From NCBI GenBank assembly GCA_014529675.2, contig CP076040.1, positions 1,054,001 to 1,118,000 on the forward strand: a stretch of DNA of 64,000 nt, read 5' to 3'. Under the pieces are notes generated by a model. That model made no database searches, had not been told where the DNA came from, and saw only the letters and a program-made list of their open reading frames with translations. Shown in pieces: positions 1 to 7,910 of this stretch. Made by a program: the position numbers and the translations under genes. The first letter of the stretch is position 1, and every line of letters begins with the position of its first letter. This DNA comes from Opitutia bacterium ISCC 52 (GTDB lineage Bacteria; Verrucomicrobiota; Verrucomicrobiia; Opitutales; UBA2995).

Positions 1-96
1 AAGTATGATGATTCTTGATTGTGGGCTGTATTCTTTGAAATAGGGAAGGGCATCAAGGCCACTCATGCCTGGGAGGCTTAGGTCCAACAATAGATC
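1..96 (-). pseudogene. Response-regulator receiver domain fragment, cut at a GATC and by the window edge
   Basis: Read on the minus strand, the frame is open from position 96 to the window edge and gives DLLLDLSLPGMSG followed by LDALPYFKEYSPQSRIIIL. This is the phospho-acceptor loop of a CheY-like receiver domain: the Asp before LSLPGMSG is the expected phosphorylation site. The part before this Asp strand (the acidic pocket and first helix) is absent. The rest of the gene would lie left of the window. The frame enters at GATC (93-96), where a different plus-strand coding frame begins. Whether the remaining protein has a LuxR-type output domain cannot be seen. Confidence 0.6.
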
Positions 97-210
97 TGTC
101 TTATCAATATTTCTAAGACAGGGAACCATACCCTGAAAGTTCAGTTAGACGATGGGTACGTTGGCGGTTGGATCCGGTTATCGAAAATACGCCTTACACC
201 TGCGCGCTAA
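94..210 (+). pseudogene. C-terminal fragment of an unidentified secreted-type protein
   Basis: The plus frame is open from the GATC at 93-96 to a TAA at 208-210. It includes TGNHTLKVQLDDGYVGGW followed by IRLSKIRLTPAR. The pattern (GNHTLKV..LDDG.....WIRLSKIRLTP) resembles the last beta strands of carbohydrate-binding or jelly-roll domains in polysaccharide-degrading enzymes, but the family cannot be named from about 38 residues. It ends 76 bp before the sulfatase at 287 on the same strand, so the two may once have been an operon. An in-frame stop at 91-93 and the receiver-domain fragment on the other strand show that the gene's 5' part is missing. Confidence 0.4.
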
Positions 211-286
211 AGAAAGTCGGTTTATTTGCTTCCTGCATTCAGGGAAATGTAATCCAATCAAAACTAGCTATTAAACACTTCTATCT

Positions 287-1687
287 ATGAGTAAATCGAC
301 CTACGCTAAGCTTCTTTGGTCATGCTTCTTATTACTATTGCCTCTAGGGGTTCGTGCTGAGAATCAGCCCAATATCTTGTTCATCTTTGCCGACGATTGG
401 GGATGGGGAGATCTCAGTTGCCATAGACACCCTTACGTAAAAACGCCCAATATCGATCGCTTGGCAAAGGAAGGAACCGAGTTTTATCGATTTACGGTCG
501 CCAGCGGCGTGTGTTCTCCGAGCCGAACCGCGGTTATGACCGGGCATTTCCCCGGGCGCTATAATATAGACGGTCATTTCGCCTGGGTGCCGAGCAACGC
601 CAAGCGGAACATGCCCGATTGGTTGGATGTAGGAGCACCTAGTTTGCCACGCTTTCTTCAAAAAGCAGGTTATGCTACCGCGCACTATGGGAAGTGGCAC
701 TTGGCGAATGATATGATTCCTGATTCACCTGAGGCAGGAGTGTATGGGTATGACGAATACGGTACTTTTAATAGTTCGGGTGAGCAGATGCCGGTGCATG
801 AGGATTCGATGCATGCCAATGCGTTTATCAACCAGGCGGTTGCTGCTGGGAAACCATTCTTCATCAATCTGTGGCTTCACGAGCCTCATACGCCATTTCA
901 TACCGTGCCCAAGTACGAGTGGCGTTTCAGACACCTTGAAAATAGAGAAGATCAAATCTACGCTTCTGTGTTATCCCACGCGGATGACCGCATTGGAGAA
1001 GTGCTGGATAATTTGGACCGCTTGGGTGTTACCGATGATACCCTCGTGATTTTCAGTTCCGACAATGGACCGGCGCGAGCGTCAGGACCGACCGAGCTAG
1101 GATTGAACTACGATACCGCCACCGGTGCTGGTTGGGGGATTGCCGCCGCCAAAGGAATTACCGCTGGTCGAAAAGGCTATAAAGCGTCCCTTTATCAAGG
1201 GGGTATCAACGTGCCATTCATTGCGCGCTGGCCTGGAAAGATTGAAGCCGGAGAGATCGACGATAGCTCCTTGATCTCGGCCGTGGATCTTCTTCCCACA
1301 TTTTGCGAAATCGCCGGAGCCAAGCTACCTGTCGGATATGAGTCGGATGGCATCAGTCAGGTCAGTGTCTTAAAGGGGAAAGCTACTTCGACACGCGAGA
1401 AGCCACTCTATTGGAAATATGAGTCTCCCTGGCCTGCCAGGGACAGTAAGCCCGAGCACTGGGTTTCTTATGCGATGATGGATCAGCAGTGGAAGCTGGT
1501 GACTAATCAGGATGGCAGCTATCTAGAGCTTTACGATATTGCCTCTGATCCCTTTGAGAAAAGGGATCTGAAGCACTCCCAAAACAGTGTTGTGCGTGAG
1601 CTCAAAGGGAAGCTGAATGCTTGGAAAGAGAGTCTTCCAGCTGGACCAACGGGAGACGTATTCTCTGCTGAGCGAAAAGAGCTATAA
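287..1687 (+). CDS. Secreted sulfatase (family S1, formylglycine-dependent)
   Basis: 466 aa. A hydrophobic signal peptide (about residues 8-24, ending near VRAEN) is followed by the S1 sulfatase opening PNILFIFADDWGWGDL, whose paired Asp residues bind the catalytic Ca2+. The active-site motif CSPSR starts at Cys76, which a maturase would convert to formylglycine. GKWHL (about 135) and SSDNG (about 258) are further active-site signatures. The length is normal. It should hydrolyse sulfate esters on polysaccharide fragments in the periplasm or outside the cell; the substrate is unknown. No FGE or anSME maturase is encoded in this window. The next gene on the same strand, a transporter, is over 300 bp away. 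Confidence 0.93.
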   Translation: MSKSTYAKLLWSCFLLLLPLGVRAENQPNILFIFADDWGWGDLSCHRHPYVKTPNIDRLAKEGTEFYRFTVASGVCSPSRTAVMTGHFPGRYNIDGHFAWVPSNAKRNMPDWLDVGAPSLPRFLQKAGYATAHYGKWHLANDMIPDSPEAGVYGYDEYGTFNSSGEQMPVHEDSMHANAFINQAVAAGKPFFINLWLHEPHTPFHTVPKYEWRFRHLENREDQIYASVLSHADDRIGEVLDNLDRLGVTDDTLVIFSSDNGPARASGPTELGLNYDTATGAGWGIAAAKGITAGRKGYKASLYQGGINVPFIARWPGKIEAGEIDDSSLISAVDLLPTFCEIAGAKLPVGYESDGISQVSVLKGKATSTREKPLYWKYESPWPARDSKPEHWVSYAMMDQQWKLVTNQDGSYLELYDIASDPFEKRDLKHSQNSVVRELKGKLNAWKESLPAGPTGDVFSAERKEL

Positions 1688-2018
1688 GTCCCAGTACAGA
1701 GTGAATTTACATAGGCCCTGAGACTATCTCAGAGCCTATCCCGTATTTACGGGATGGGCGTAATCCGAGAATTTGATATTTTAGGGATACAGTCCCCAGT
1801 CTCATATACCTCCCATCTAAATATCTCCAATCAGAAATTTACTCCAGAGCTGCTGCTGACCTGCTTCCATACCCAAAAAAGATGGGTTCGCGGCGTTCTG
1901 CTTACAGCATAGTGATCCTATCAATCGTTAATTTAAGCCTCTCGACTTGCCGAAAATTCTTTGATAACCCATACAGATAATTTCTCAAATCTACCCCACC
2001 AATGAATAAGCCTACTCC
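1688..2018. other. Intergenic region with one strong hairpin
   Basis: No convincing gene. Positions 1734-1759 form a hairpin: TCCCGTA and TACGGGA around a two-base centre, extended outward by GCCTA/TGGGC with one G-T pair. There is no T-run after it, so it is not a classical intrinsic terminator, though it may protect the sulfatase mRNA end. The remainder is AT-rich and presumably holds the promoter of the transporter at 2019. Confidence 0.4.
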
Positions 2019-3272
2019 ATGATCTCTAAATCCCTAGCCCGCCCCTTGTTGTACATCAGTGCACTGTCACTCTTATTGACCGTTGTTTTTGCGTTCCTCG
2101 GTAATTATCCGGTCATGGGAATGATGGTTGTTCTTATGTTTGTAATGTTGGGACTTTATTTCCAGACGTCTACAACACTGAAAACCTTTACCTTCACTTG
2201 TTGGGTTTTTGCCTTTTTCTTTGGCGCCATTGTTTTTCCCAAACTGTTTATCGAGATCGGTGGATTTAAGTTAAGCATTCTGATCGTCCCACTCATTCAG
2301 GTCATTATGTTTGGGATGGGTGCGACCTTGAGCCTGGAGGATTTTGCCCGCGCCTTGAAAATGCCCAAGGCGGTCGGACTGGGAATGTTGATGCAGTTTA
2401 GCATTATGCCTATATCCGGATGGATCATTGCCACCGCGTTTGGATTCGATCCGGAAGTGGCAGCGGGGATAATTCTGATTGGGAGTTGCTCCGGTGGGGT
2501 GGCCTCAAATGTCATGGTTTACTTGTCCAAGGGTAACGTGGCCCTGTCGGTTACGATGACCGCCTGTTCCACCATCGCCGCTCCCTTTGCAACTCCGTTT
2601 GCTATGAAGCTGTTGGCCGGTAAGTTGATCGAGATCAAGGTTTGGGCCATGATGCTCTCTATCATTAATCTGATTATCCTGCCTATCGCAGCCGGGTTGA
2701 TTACTCATTATCTTTTGCATTCAAAGATTAAGGGGAATATCTGGAGACCAGCCGCTTTGGTTTTGGCGGTGATTTGCTATTTTCTCGCGCAATCAATTCC
2801 TGCTGCTCAGACCCAGCTCAACAGCATGTGTGGTGCTTTCGTTCTTATGGCTATACTCCGTCAAGCATGGTTGGATAAAGGGCTGCCTCTAGTGTCCATG
2901 GGTGGCATCATCTACATTATCGCCATCATCGCGGCGGGATCCCGCTCTGAAATTCTGAGCTTAGGAATTGGCCTGTTTGCTGCGGCCCTCATTCATAATC
3001 TGATAGGCTATCTTCTAGGCTACTACGGAGCGCGTGCAGCAAGTCTGGACGAACCAGATTGCAGAACCGTAGCCTTTGAAGTGGGCATGCAAAATGGTGG
3101 TATGGGCACGGCCCTGGCCATCGATGTATTGAAAAGTACCAGCGCGGCGTTGGGGCCGGTCATTTTCGGAACCTGGATGAATATTACCGGATCTGTATTG
3201 GCTTCCTTCTGGAAAGGTAGGATTCCTGAAACTGCTGCCCAGAATCAGCCTGACGAGAACAGCAATGCTTAA
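2019..3272 (+). CDS. Bile acid:sodium symporter (BASS/SBF) family transporter
   Basis: 417 aa, almost entirely hydrophobic, with about 10-11 membrane segments. The first half has the SBF signature: FGMGATLSLEDFARAL near residue 105, and a glycine/serine-rich crossing GSCSGGVASNVMVYLSKGN followed by LSVTMTACSTIAAP, the substrate/Na+ site of the ASBT fold. The C-terminal half has the matching crossing EVGMQNGGMGTALA. Members import organic anions with sodium: bile acids, pantoate, pyruvate or sulfonated compounds. The substrate cannot be read here. Placement after a sulfatase makes uptake of a degradation product possible, but the gap of over 300 bp argues against one operon. Confidence 0.88.
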   Translation: MISKSLARPLLYISALSLLLTVVFAFLGNYPVMGMMVVLMFVMLGLYFQTSTTLKTFTFTCWVFAFFFGAIVFPKLFIEIGGFKLSILIVPLIQVIMFGMGATLSLEDFARALKMPKAVGLGMLMQFSIMPISGWIIATAFGFDPEVAAGIILIGSCSGGVASNVMVYLSKGNVALSVTMTACSTIAAPFATPFAMKLLAGKLIEIKVWAMMLSIINLIILPIAAGLITHYLLHSKIKGNIWRPAALVLAVICYFLAQSIPAAQTQLNSMCGAFVLMAILRQAWLDKGLPLVSMGGIIYIIAIIAAGSRSEILSLGIGLFAAALIHNLIGYLLGYYGARAASLDEPDCRTVAFEVGMQNGGMGTALAIDVLKSTSAALGPVIFGTWMNITGSVLASFWKGRIPETAAQNQPDENSNA

Positions 3273-3582
3273 AACCACTAACCCGTTTTTTCTGCCATAC
3301 TGCTGCTTGCCTCCTAGACTGTTATCTTCTGCTACAATGTAATTGAGTAGACTGGGAAAATGTTGGTTGATCTCTTCCTCCCGCACGGACGAAACGTTTT
3401 TCGTCCCCTCAGATTGAGTGATGATAATTACAGTCCTGCAAAGAATCTTGAAAGGGTGTGAGCGCGTGGATTTCGAAATTCTAATTTTATTAACAGACCA
3501 ATTCCCAACCCACATATCCTTTAATCTATTTCGGTTCTAAAGCCCGAAGCGAAACCTCCCCCCTCTTCCCTAAGAATTTACC
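3273..3582. other. Intergenic region with a perfect 8-bp hairpin
   Basis: No gene is supported. GGACGAAA (3387-3394) and TTTCGTCC (3399-3406) make a perfect hairpin with a 4-base loop. It is not followed by a T-run on the plus strand, so it could be a weak terminator of the transporter gene or a regulatory hairpin upstream of 3583. Confidence 0.35.
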
Positions 3583-3961
3583 ATGCCTCGATGTTTAATT
3601 TTAATATTCCTTTCTCTAGTTGGAGTATTGAGTGCTTTTCAGTCCTCTTCGCAGTTAGCTGCACAAGCTAACCCGACACCTGAATCTGGTTCAGGGACTT
3701 TCTCGGTCCGCATGGTTCAAGCTTCCGCCCCTCCGGTTATCGATGGTAAGCTGGATGAGGCGGTTTGGGAAAAAGCCGCGGTGATCACCAATTTTACTCA
3801 AGTACGGCCCATCGAAAATGTAGCGCCAACGGAGAAGACGGAAGTTCGGCTGCTTCAAGACTCTGATTTCCTGTATGTGGGTATTCGTGCTTACGACTCA
3901 GAGCCGGACAAGCTAATTGCCAAGGAAATGCAGCGCGATGCCAGCCTGAGGTCTGAAGATC
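3583..3961 (+). pseudogene. N-terminal fragment of a DUF5916/CBM9-type outer-membrane protein
   Basis: The first ~126 residues are a signal peptide (about 1-27) followed by a family-9 carbohydrate-binding-like domain: PPVIDGKLDEAVWEKAA, then TEVRLLQDSDFLYVGIRAYD, then KEMQRDASLRSED. Family members continue for hundreds of residues with the rest of this domain and a C-terminal beta-barrel (DUF5916). Here the match stops at the GATC at 3958-3961. The codons after it are the antisense of a different gene on the minus strand, and the frame ends at a TAA at 4042-4044. The gene is therefore truncated and joined to foreign sequence, not simply short. Confidence 0.75.
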
Positions 3962-4230
3962 GGCTCAGCTTCGCCATCCCCGTCCACATCTCCTACCGCG
4001 ACACCATTGCCCCAGGTCTGCTGAATGACTTGCAAGTCGGGTAATTCGACCGTGTTGAAGAACCTATCGTTAATGGGGGTCAAATCGAGGCCGTTCGTAG
4101 CGGACACGTCTGTGAAAGTGGGATTAGCGGAGGCTGCCATCATGCTAATCATTGTAAGGCACAGAGTCGCCCACACGGTCACACTCCGACGAGAGTGAGA
4201 TGGACGGAAGTCTTTGATTCTAACCATCAT
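3958..4230 (-). pseudogene. N-terminal fragment of an FG-GAP/VCBS-repeat protein (CRTAC1-like)
   Basis: About 90 residues remain: a positively charged start, a signal segment (about 17-35, ending ASA), then PTFTDVSATNGLD and WGNGVAVGDVDGDGEAEP. FTDVS and the Ca2+-binding repeat GVAVGDVDGDG open secreted FG-GAP proteins of the CRTAC1/ASPIC type, usually 500 aa or more. The match ends at the GATC at 3958-3961, where the DUF5916-type fragment begins on the other strand. Its start ATG overlaps the stop of the M48 gene (ATGA at 4230-4227), so it was the last member of a minus-strand operon. Confidence 0.7.
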
Positions 4231-4940
4231 CGAGTCCGCGCGCGATGGGCTGCTTTTTCAATCTGAACGAGACGAGAGTTAAATGAAGGGTGGGTAGAGA
4301 AGTATTCGGGAATATCCGATTCTCCTAAAGTCTTTAGTCGCTCGAATAGGCGAACGGCTCCTTTGGGATCATAACCGGCGGCCATTGCGAGTCGTATGCC
4401 GAAGTCGTCTGCCTCGTGTTCATTGTCGCGCGAGTACTGCGTTTTAAGGAATTTCAGTGTGGCCTGCTTGGCTGCAGCTCCTGCGAGTCCACCGACACGC
4501 AGCCATTTACTGATCACTTGAATAGAATGATCGGCTATCATGCGGTCAAAGGCATGCCCTTTCACAACGTGGGCCATTTCATGAGCGATAATAAAGGCGA
4601 GCTCGTCTTCATTGCGCTTACAGAAATTCACGATGGCTTCGGTTAGAAATATATATCCGCCCGGTAGCACAAAGGCGTTCACCTCGTCTGATCGCAGGAC
4701 CGTGCTATTGAAGCGGTGAGGAGAATTGATCCATTTGGCCAGGCGCTTGTGAAGGACACCTGTAAATTCAATTTCGACGAGCTCACTTTGCGCAGTGACT
4801 TCATTGGCCATCTGATGGCCCAGCTTATATTCTGATGCGATGCGTTCTTCTTCGGATCCGAGTAAGGAATCATAGAGCCAACGGGACTTATTGTAAGTCT
4901 CTCCGGCTTTTCTTCCAAGTCCCTTAAAAAATGAATCCAT
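4227..4940 (-). CDS. M48-family metalloprotease (cytosolic, HEMAH)
   Basis: 237 aa with no signal peptide or membrane segment. The zinc motif HEMAH is at residues 120-124 within AFIIAHEMAHVVKGHA. The third ligand is likely the Glu of NEHEADDFG about 50 residues later, and VNAFVLPGGYIFLTEAIV upstream is the usual M48 strand-loop. HPSF near the C-terminus (THPSFNSR) is also typical. The sequence is complete and of the BepA/LoiP/Oma1-like group without the membrane anchor. It lies between the beta-helix fragment (57 bp upstream) and the FG-GAP fragment (4-bp overlap). The function is presumably protein quality control; the substrate is unknown. Confidence 0.85.
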   Translation of the reverse strand: MDSFFKGLGRKAGETYNKSRWLYDSLLGSEEERIASEYKLGHQMANEVTAQSELVEIEFTGVLHKRLAKWINSPHRFNSTVLRSDEVNAFVLPGGYIFLTEAIVNFCKRNEDELAFIIAHEMAHVVKGHAFDRMIADHSIQVISKWLRVGGLAGAAAKQATLKFLKTQYSRDNEHEADDFGIRLAMAAGYDPKGAVRLFERLKTLGESDIPEYFSTHPSFNSRLVQIEKAAHRARTR

Positions 4941-4996
4941 TCATGTATCACACTACCTACGATAAGCACCGGCAATGACAAAGCTCCGTTTCGAAA

Positions 4997-6400
4997 TCAG
5001 CGGTAGAACTCTTGATTCGGATCTAGATGACGAGCTCCGTAAACCACAGGAGGAGCGCCGACTTCGAGCGCCCCTAAATCGGGAGCTTTTCCAGTGAAGT
5101 TATCATTCACGTTAGGAATAACCACTGCGGCATCGACCGCATTCCCGTTCGAGTTGAGATTAAAGTTAAGATCCACTGCGTGATACACGCGTCCAGGCAT
5201 TTCACCAAACGACGTACCTACCGGTCCTTGGATCGGTTTTTGTAGATCTTCAAAGTCATCATAATCGACAATGATACCGTGCTCTTCGAGGCCACTCGCT
5301 TTTCTCAATGCTCCTAGGGTTTTAAATTCTTCCCACTGCCCTTGAGGCGTCAGCCACTTGAATTGACCTTCCGGACTCTCTGGGCCGCGATTGGGACGGT
5401 AGCCGTTATAGTCAGCAATCGAATAGCTTGTCGTATACGGAAATCGATAAATATGGGTTGGCCCATCCGCTCCCAGAATTAAATTGTTCCGGTAGTTCGA
5501 ATTCGGGTGTCCGCCACCCCCGTTGTTTTCTGCAATGAAAGTGTTATGATAAGTGGTCAGGCCTGGTACGCCTCCGTGAATCTTAAGGGCTCCTCCTTTT
5601 TGTATATTGTAGAGAACATTTCTAATATAGTAAGCAGGGCCACCGAATACGGGTTGAGCACTGATTCCGCTCTGTGCGGTGTTTACACCTCGGTTCCGCA
5701 TAATGCGAATATTGTGCACACCGCCATCTGCCTCCACGAAGTCATCGACCTGGAGGTGCAGGTCATTGTTGTAGATATCAATCGAGACTGCTTTTAATTC
5801 CTGTTCCTCTTCGGGAGAGCCGTAGGTTGAAACGCCTATGGAATCGTGGAAGTAGGCGATGGAATTGTAAGCAATTACGTGACCGGATCCGTAGACTTTG
5901 ATGCCATAATAGGAATCCAATAAATGAGTCCCGTAAGGAATGTGCCCCTCCCGGTGAGCCGTCCAACCATACACTCTGAAACGATCATCGCGACCAATGA
6001 GGACGTTGTCTTGAAACAGGAAGTTTTTGGAGCCGGCATATTCTGTCCGAAGGCCTTCACCAACCATCTCAAAGCGACAATTGCGAACCGTCAGATTACT
6101 GGCTCCTGCCAGATGTTTCCGACCGGCTTCGAAAACCCGATCCACATTCCGGAAAGTGAGCCCCTGGAAAATGTGATGATCCGTCGCCATGACATTAAAT
6201 AGATTAAGGGCCCCCTGCCCATCGAAGATCACTTCACCATCTCCGGCTGCTTCGATTACGATGGGGCGCTCAGCAGTGCCTTTTTGGGTGAACCAATAAG
6301 TCCCATCGAAGGGGATGTTGTGCCAGTCGGGATAGTTTTTAAGAACTCCCTGGTAGAGTCCCCCGTGAATTTTTATGATATCTCCCGGCTGTACCGGATC
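4997..6400 (-). pseudogene. Right-handed parallel beta-helix protein lacking its N-terminus
   Basis: The frame is open on the minus strand from the GATC at 6397-6400 to a stop at 4997, about 467 residues. It starts inside the protein with VQPGDIIKIHGGLYQGV, the usual first coil of polysaccharide-lyase/pectin-lyase-like folds, then RPIVIEAAGDGEVIFDG and many short coils such as NLTVRNCRFEMVGEG and SIDIYNNDLHLQVDD. A signal peptide and the first strands should precede this, but sequence beyond 6400 belongs to a plus-strand permease gene. It may be a polysaccharide lyase or a carbohydrate-binding helix; catalytic residues cannot be assigned. The M48 gene follows 57 bp downstream. Confidence 0.75.
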
Positions 6401-6903
6401 CTCTCAGTCTTGCACCCATCGTGTCAGAAAAAGTACGTGAGCTGAATCCAGAGCAGCCACTTAACCAGTTTCGGCTGATGGAAACTTATCTTGATAACAG
6501 CACAGCGATTGATCGATTTCGTTCCATCCTGATTGGTCTCTTCGCCGTAGCTGCCCTGGTATTGGCGAGTATTGGGATTTACGGCGTTATTGCCTATTCG
6601 GTAGAGCAAAGGACTCACGAAATGGGTATACGCCTGGCACTCGGTTCGAAGCGTAGTAGTTTGATTTGGATCATCCTTCAGCAAGGCTTAAAATTGACCC
6701 TGGCAGGGGTCGCGCTGGGTTTAATTGGCAGCTGGATGCTCAGTCGAATTATTGCCAGTCAACTTTACGGTGTTACCACATCTGACCTGCCTACCTACCT
6801 TGTTGTCGCCACCATTCTTACCTGTGTGAGCTTAGTGGCCTGCATTGTGCCTGCTATGCGAGCTATGCGAGTGAGCCCGATGCAATCTCTGAGGGCTGAA
6901 TGA
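6397..6903 (+). pseudogene. C-terminal fragment of a MacB/FtsX-type ABC transporter permease (ADOP-like)
   Basis: The plus frame is open from the GATC at 6397-6400 and reads DPLSLAPIVSEKVRELNPEQP, then a membrane segment (SILIGLFAVAALVLASIGIYGV), EQRTHEMGIRLALGS, and two more membrane segments to the end. R-x-HE-(M/I)-G-IR-(L/M)-ALG is the signature of the MacB/FtsX permease domain, and the region before it matches the periplasmic MacB core. About 169 residues remain of a protein usually 400-800 aa. There is no start codon with a ribosome site; the gene is cut at the GATC. Full-length members export lipoproteins, peptides or drugs with a separate ATPase, which is not in this window. Confidence 0.75.
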
Positions 6904-7015
6904 ATTCATTTCTTTGCTGGAACTTTGATGATTACTTCCGTCTAAAAGTACACCGTTAACCAAAAAAGAGGTTTCGTTTTGGTTCCAGTCTGTGTTGGCT
7001 GTTTGATATCATTTC

Positions 7016-7903
7016 ATGAAAGTCTTAGTAACAGGAGCAACCGGTCGATTAGGGAGCAGTATCTGTCGGATACTAGTGGAGCAGGGGATTGATTTTGTAG
7101 CGGTGGATCGAGTATCGGATGATACTGTCCAATATCCCGTGCAGATCGTTGATCTTTCTCAAAACGACAGCGTGGATTATCTATTTGAGGGTGTAGATGT
7201 ATTGGTGCATCTGGCTAATCACCCGAACTGGGATAGCGCTTCTCAGGAAGAGGTCTACACTGTCAATTTGAGTATGAATATGCGGATGTTTGCCGCTGCA
7301 GCGAAACAAGGGTGTCAGCGTATTATCTTTTCCAGCTCGGTTCAAGTGTTGGATGGTCAGTTGCCTACTACCGACCGAATGTCTCATCCGAATTTTCTGC
7401 CCTATCTTCCTTTGGATTCAGAGATGCCGGCGATACCGCTTAACAGCTATGGGCTTAGTAAACAGGCTGGCGAACATATGCTGGAGTACTTTTCAAAAAC
7501 GGCGGGGCTCACCTGTGTGGCCATCCGTTTTCCTCTGCTCATCGATTCAGCCATGCTGGAAAGCTCTATTGAGCAAGGGGGTATGCCACGTGGAAATCCC
7601 TACGATGCCTATACCTACCTCCCCGTTTATTCGGCTGCGGAAGTGATGGTGTGTGCTGCCCAAGCCAATGTAGAAGGTTATCAATGTTACTTTGTTGCCT
7701 CAAAAGATAATCTTGAGCAGAAATCTGCCCAGGAAGTGATTGCTGAGGGCCTGCAAGATGTTCCCTGCAAGAAACCGGTCGATGAACTGGACTCCTTAGT
7801 CGATTGTTCTCGAGTTGAAGCTGAACTTGGTTGGCGACAACCGCAATCCATGAAAGAGTCCTTTGAGAAGTACCGATCTTTCAAAGCCATTAGACCTTAT
7901 TAG
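7016..7903 (+). CDS. NAD(P)-dependent epimerase/dehydratase (extended SDR)
   Basis: 295 aa. The N-terminal Rossmann motif TGATGRLGSSICR (residues 6-18) binds NAD(P). FSSSVQVL supplies the catalytic Ser, and NSYGLSKQAGE contains the YxxxK pair of extended short-chain dehydrogenases. The length fits small SDR nucleotide-sugar or uronate dehydrogenases, and the compact C-terminus is closer to uronate-dehydrogenase-like members than to UDP-glucose 4-epimerases; this is a suggestion only. It ends 7 bp before the GTG start I choose for the next sulfatase, so the two are probably cotranscribed. Confidence 0.85.
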   Translation: MKVLVTGATGRLGSSICRILVEQGIDFVAVDRVSDDTVQYPVQIVDLSQNDSVDYLFEGVDVLVHLANHPNWDSASQEEVYTVNLSMNMRMFAAAAKQGCQRIIFSSSVQVLDGQLPTTDRMSHPNFLPYLPLDSEMPAIPLNSYGLSKQAGEHMLEYFSKTAGLTCVAIRFPLLIDSAMLESSIEQGGMPRGNPYDAYTYLPVYSAAEVMVCAAQANVEGYQCYFVASKDNLEQKSAQEVIAEGLQDVPCKKPVDELDSLVDCSRVEAELGWRQPQSMKESFEKYRSFKAIRPY

Positions 7904-7910
7904 AAAATCT

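Noticed and set aside
3015-3515. 166-aa minus-strand open frame
   Set aside because: Half lies antisense to the BASS transporter; the remainder has no motif, and the region is better read as intergenic.
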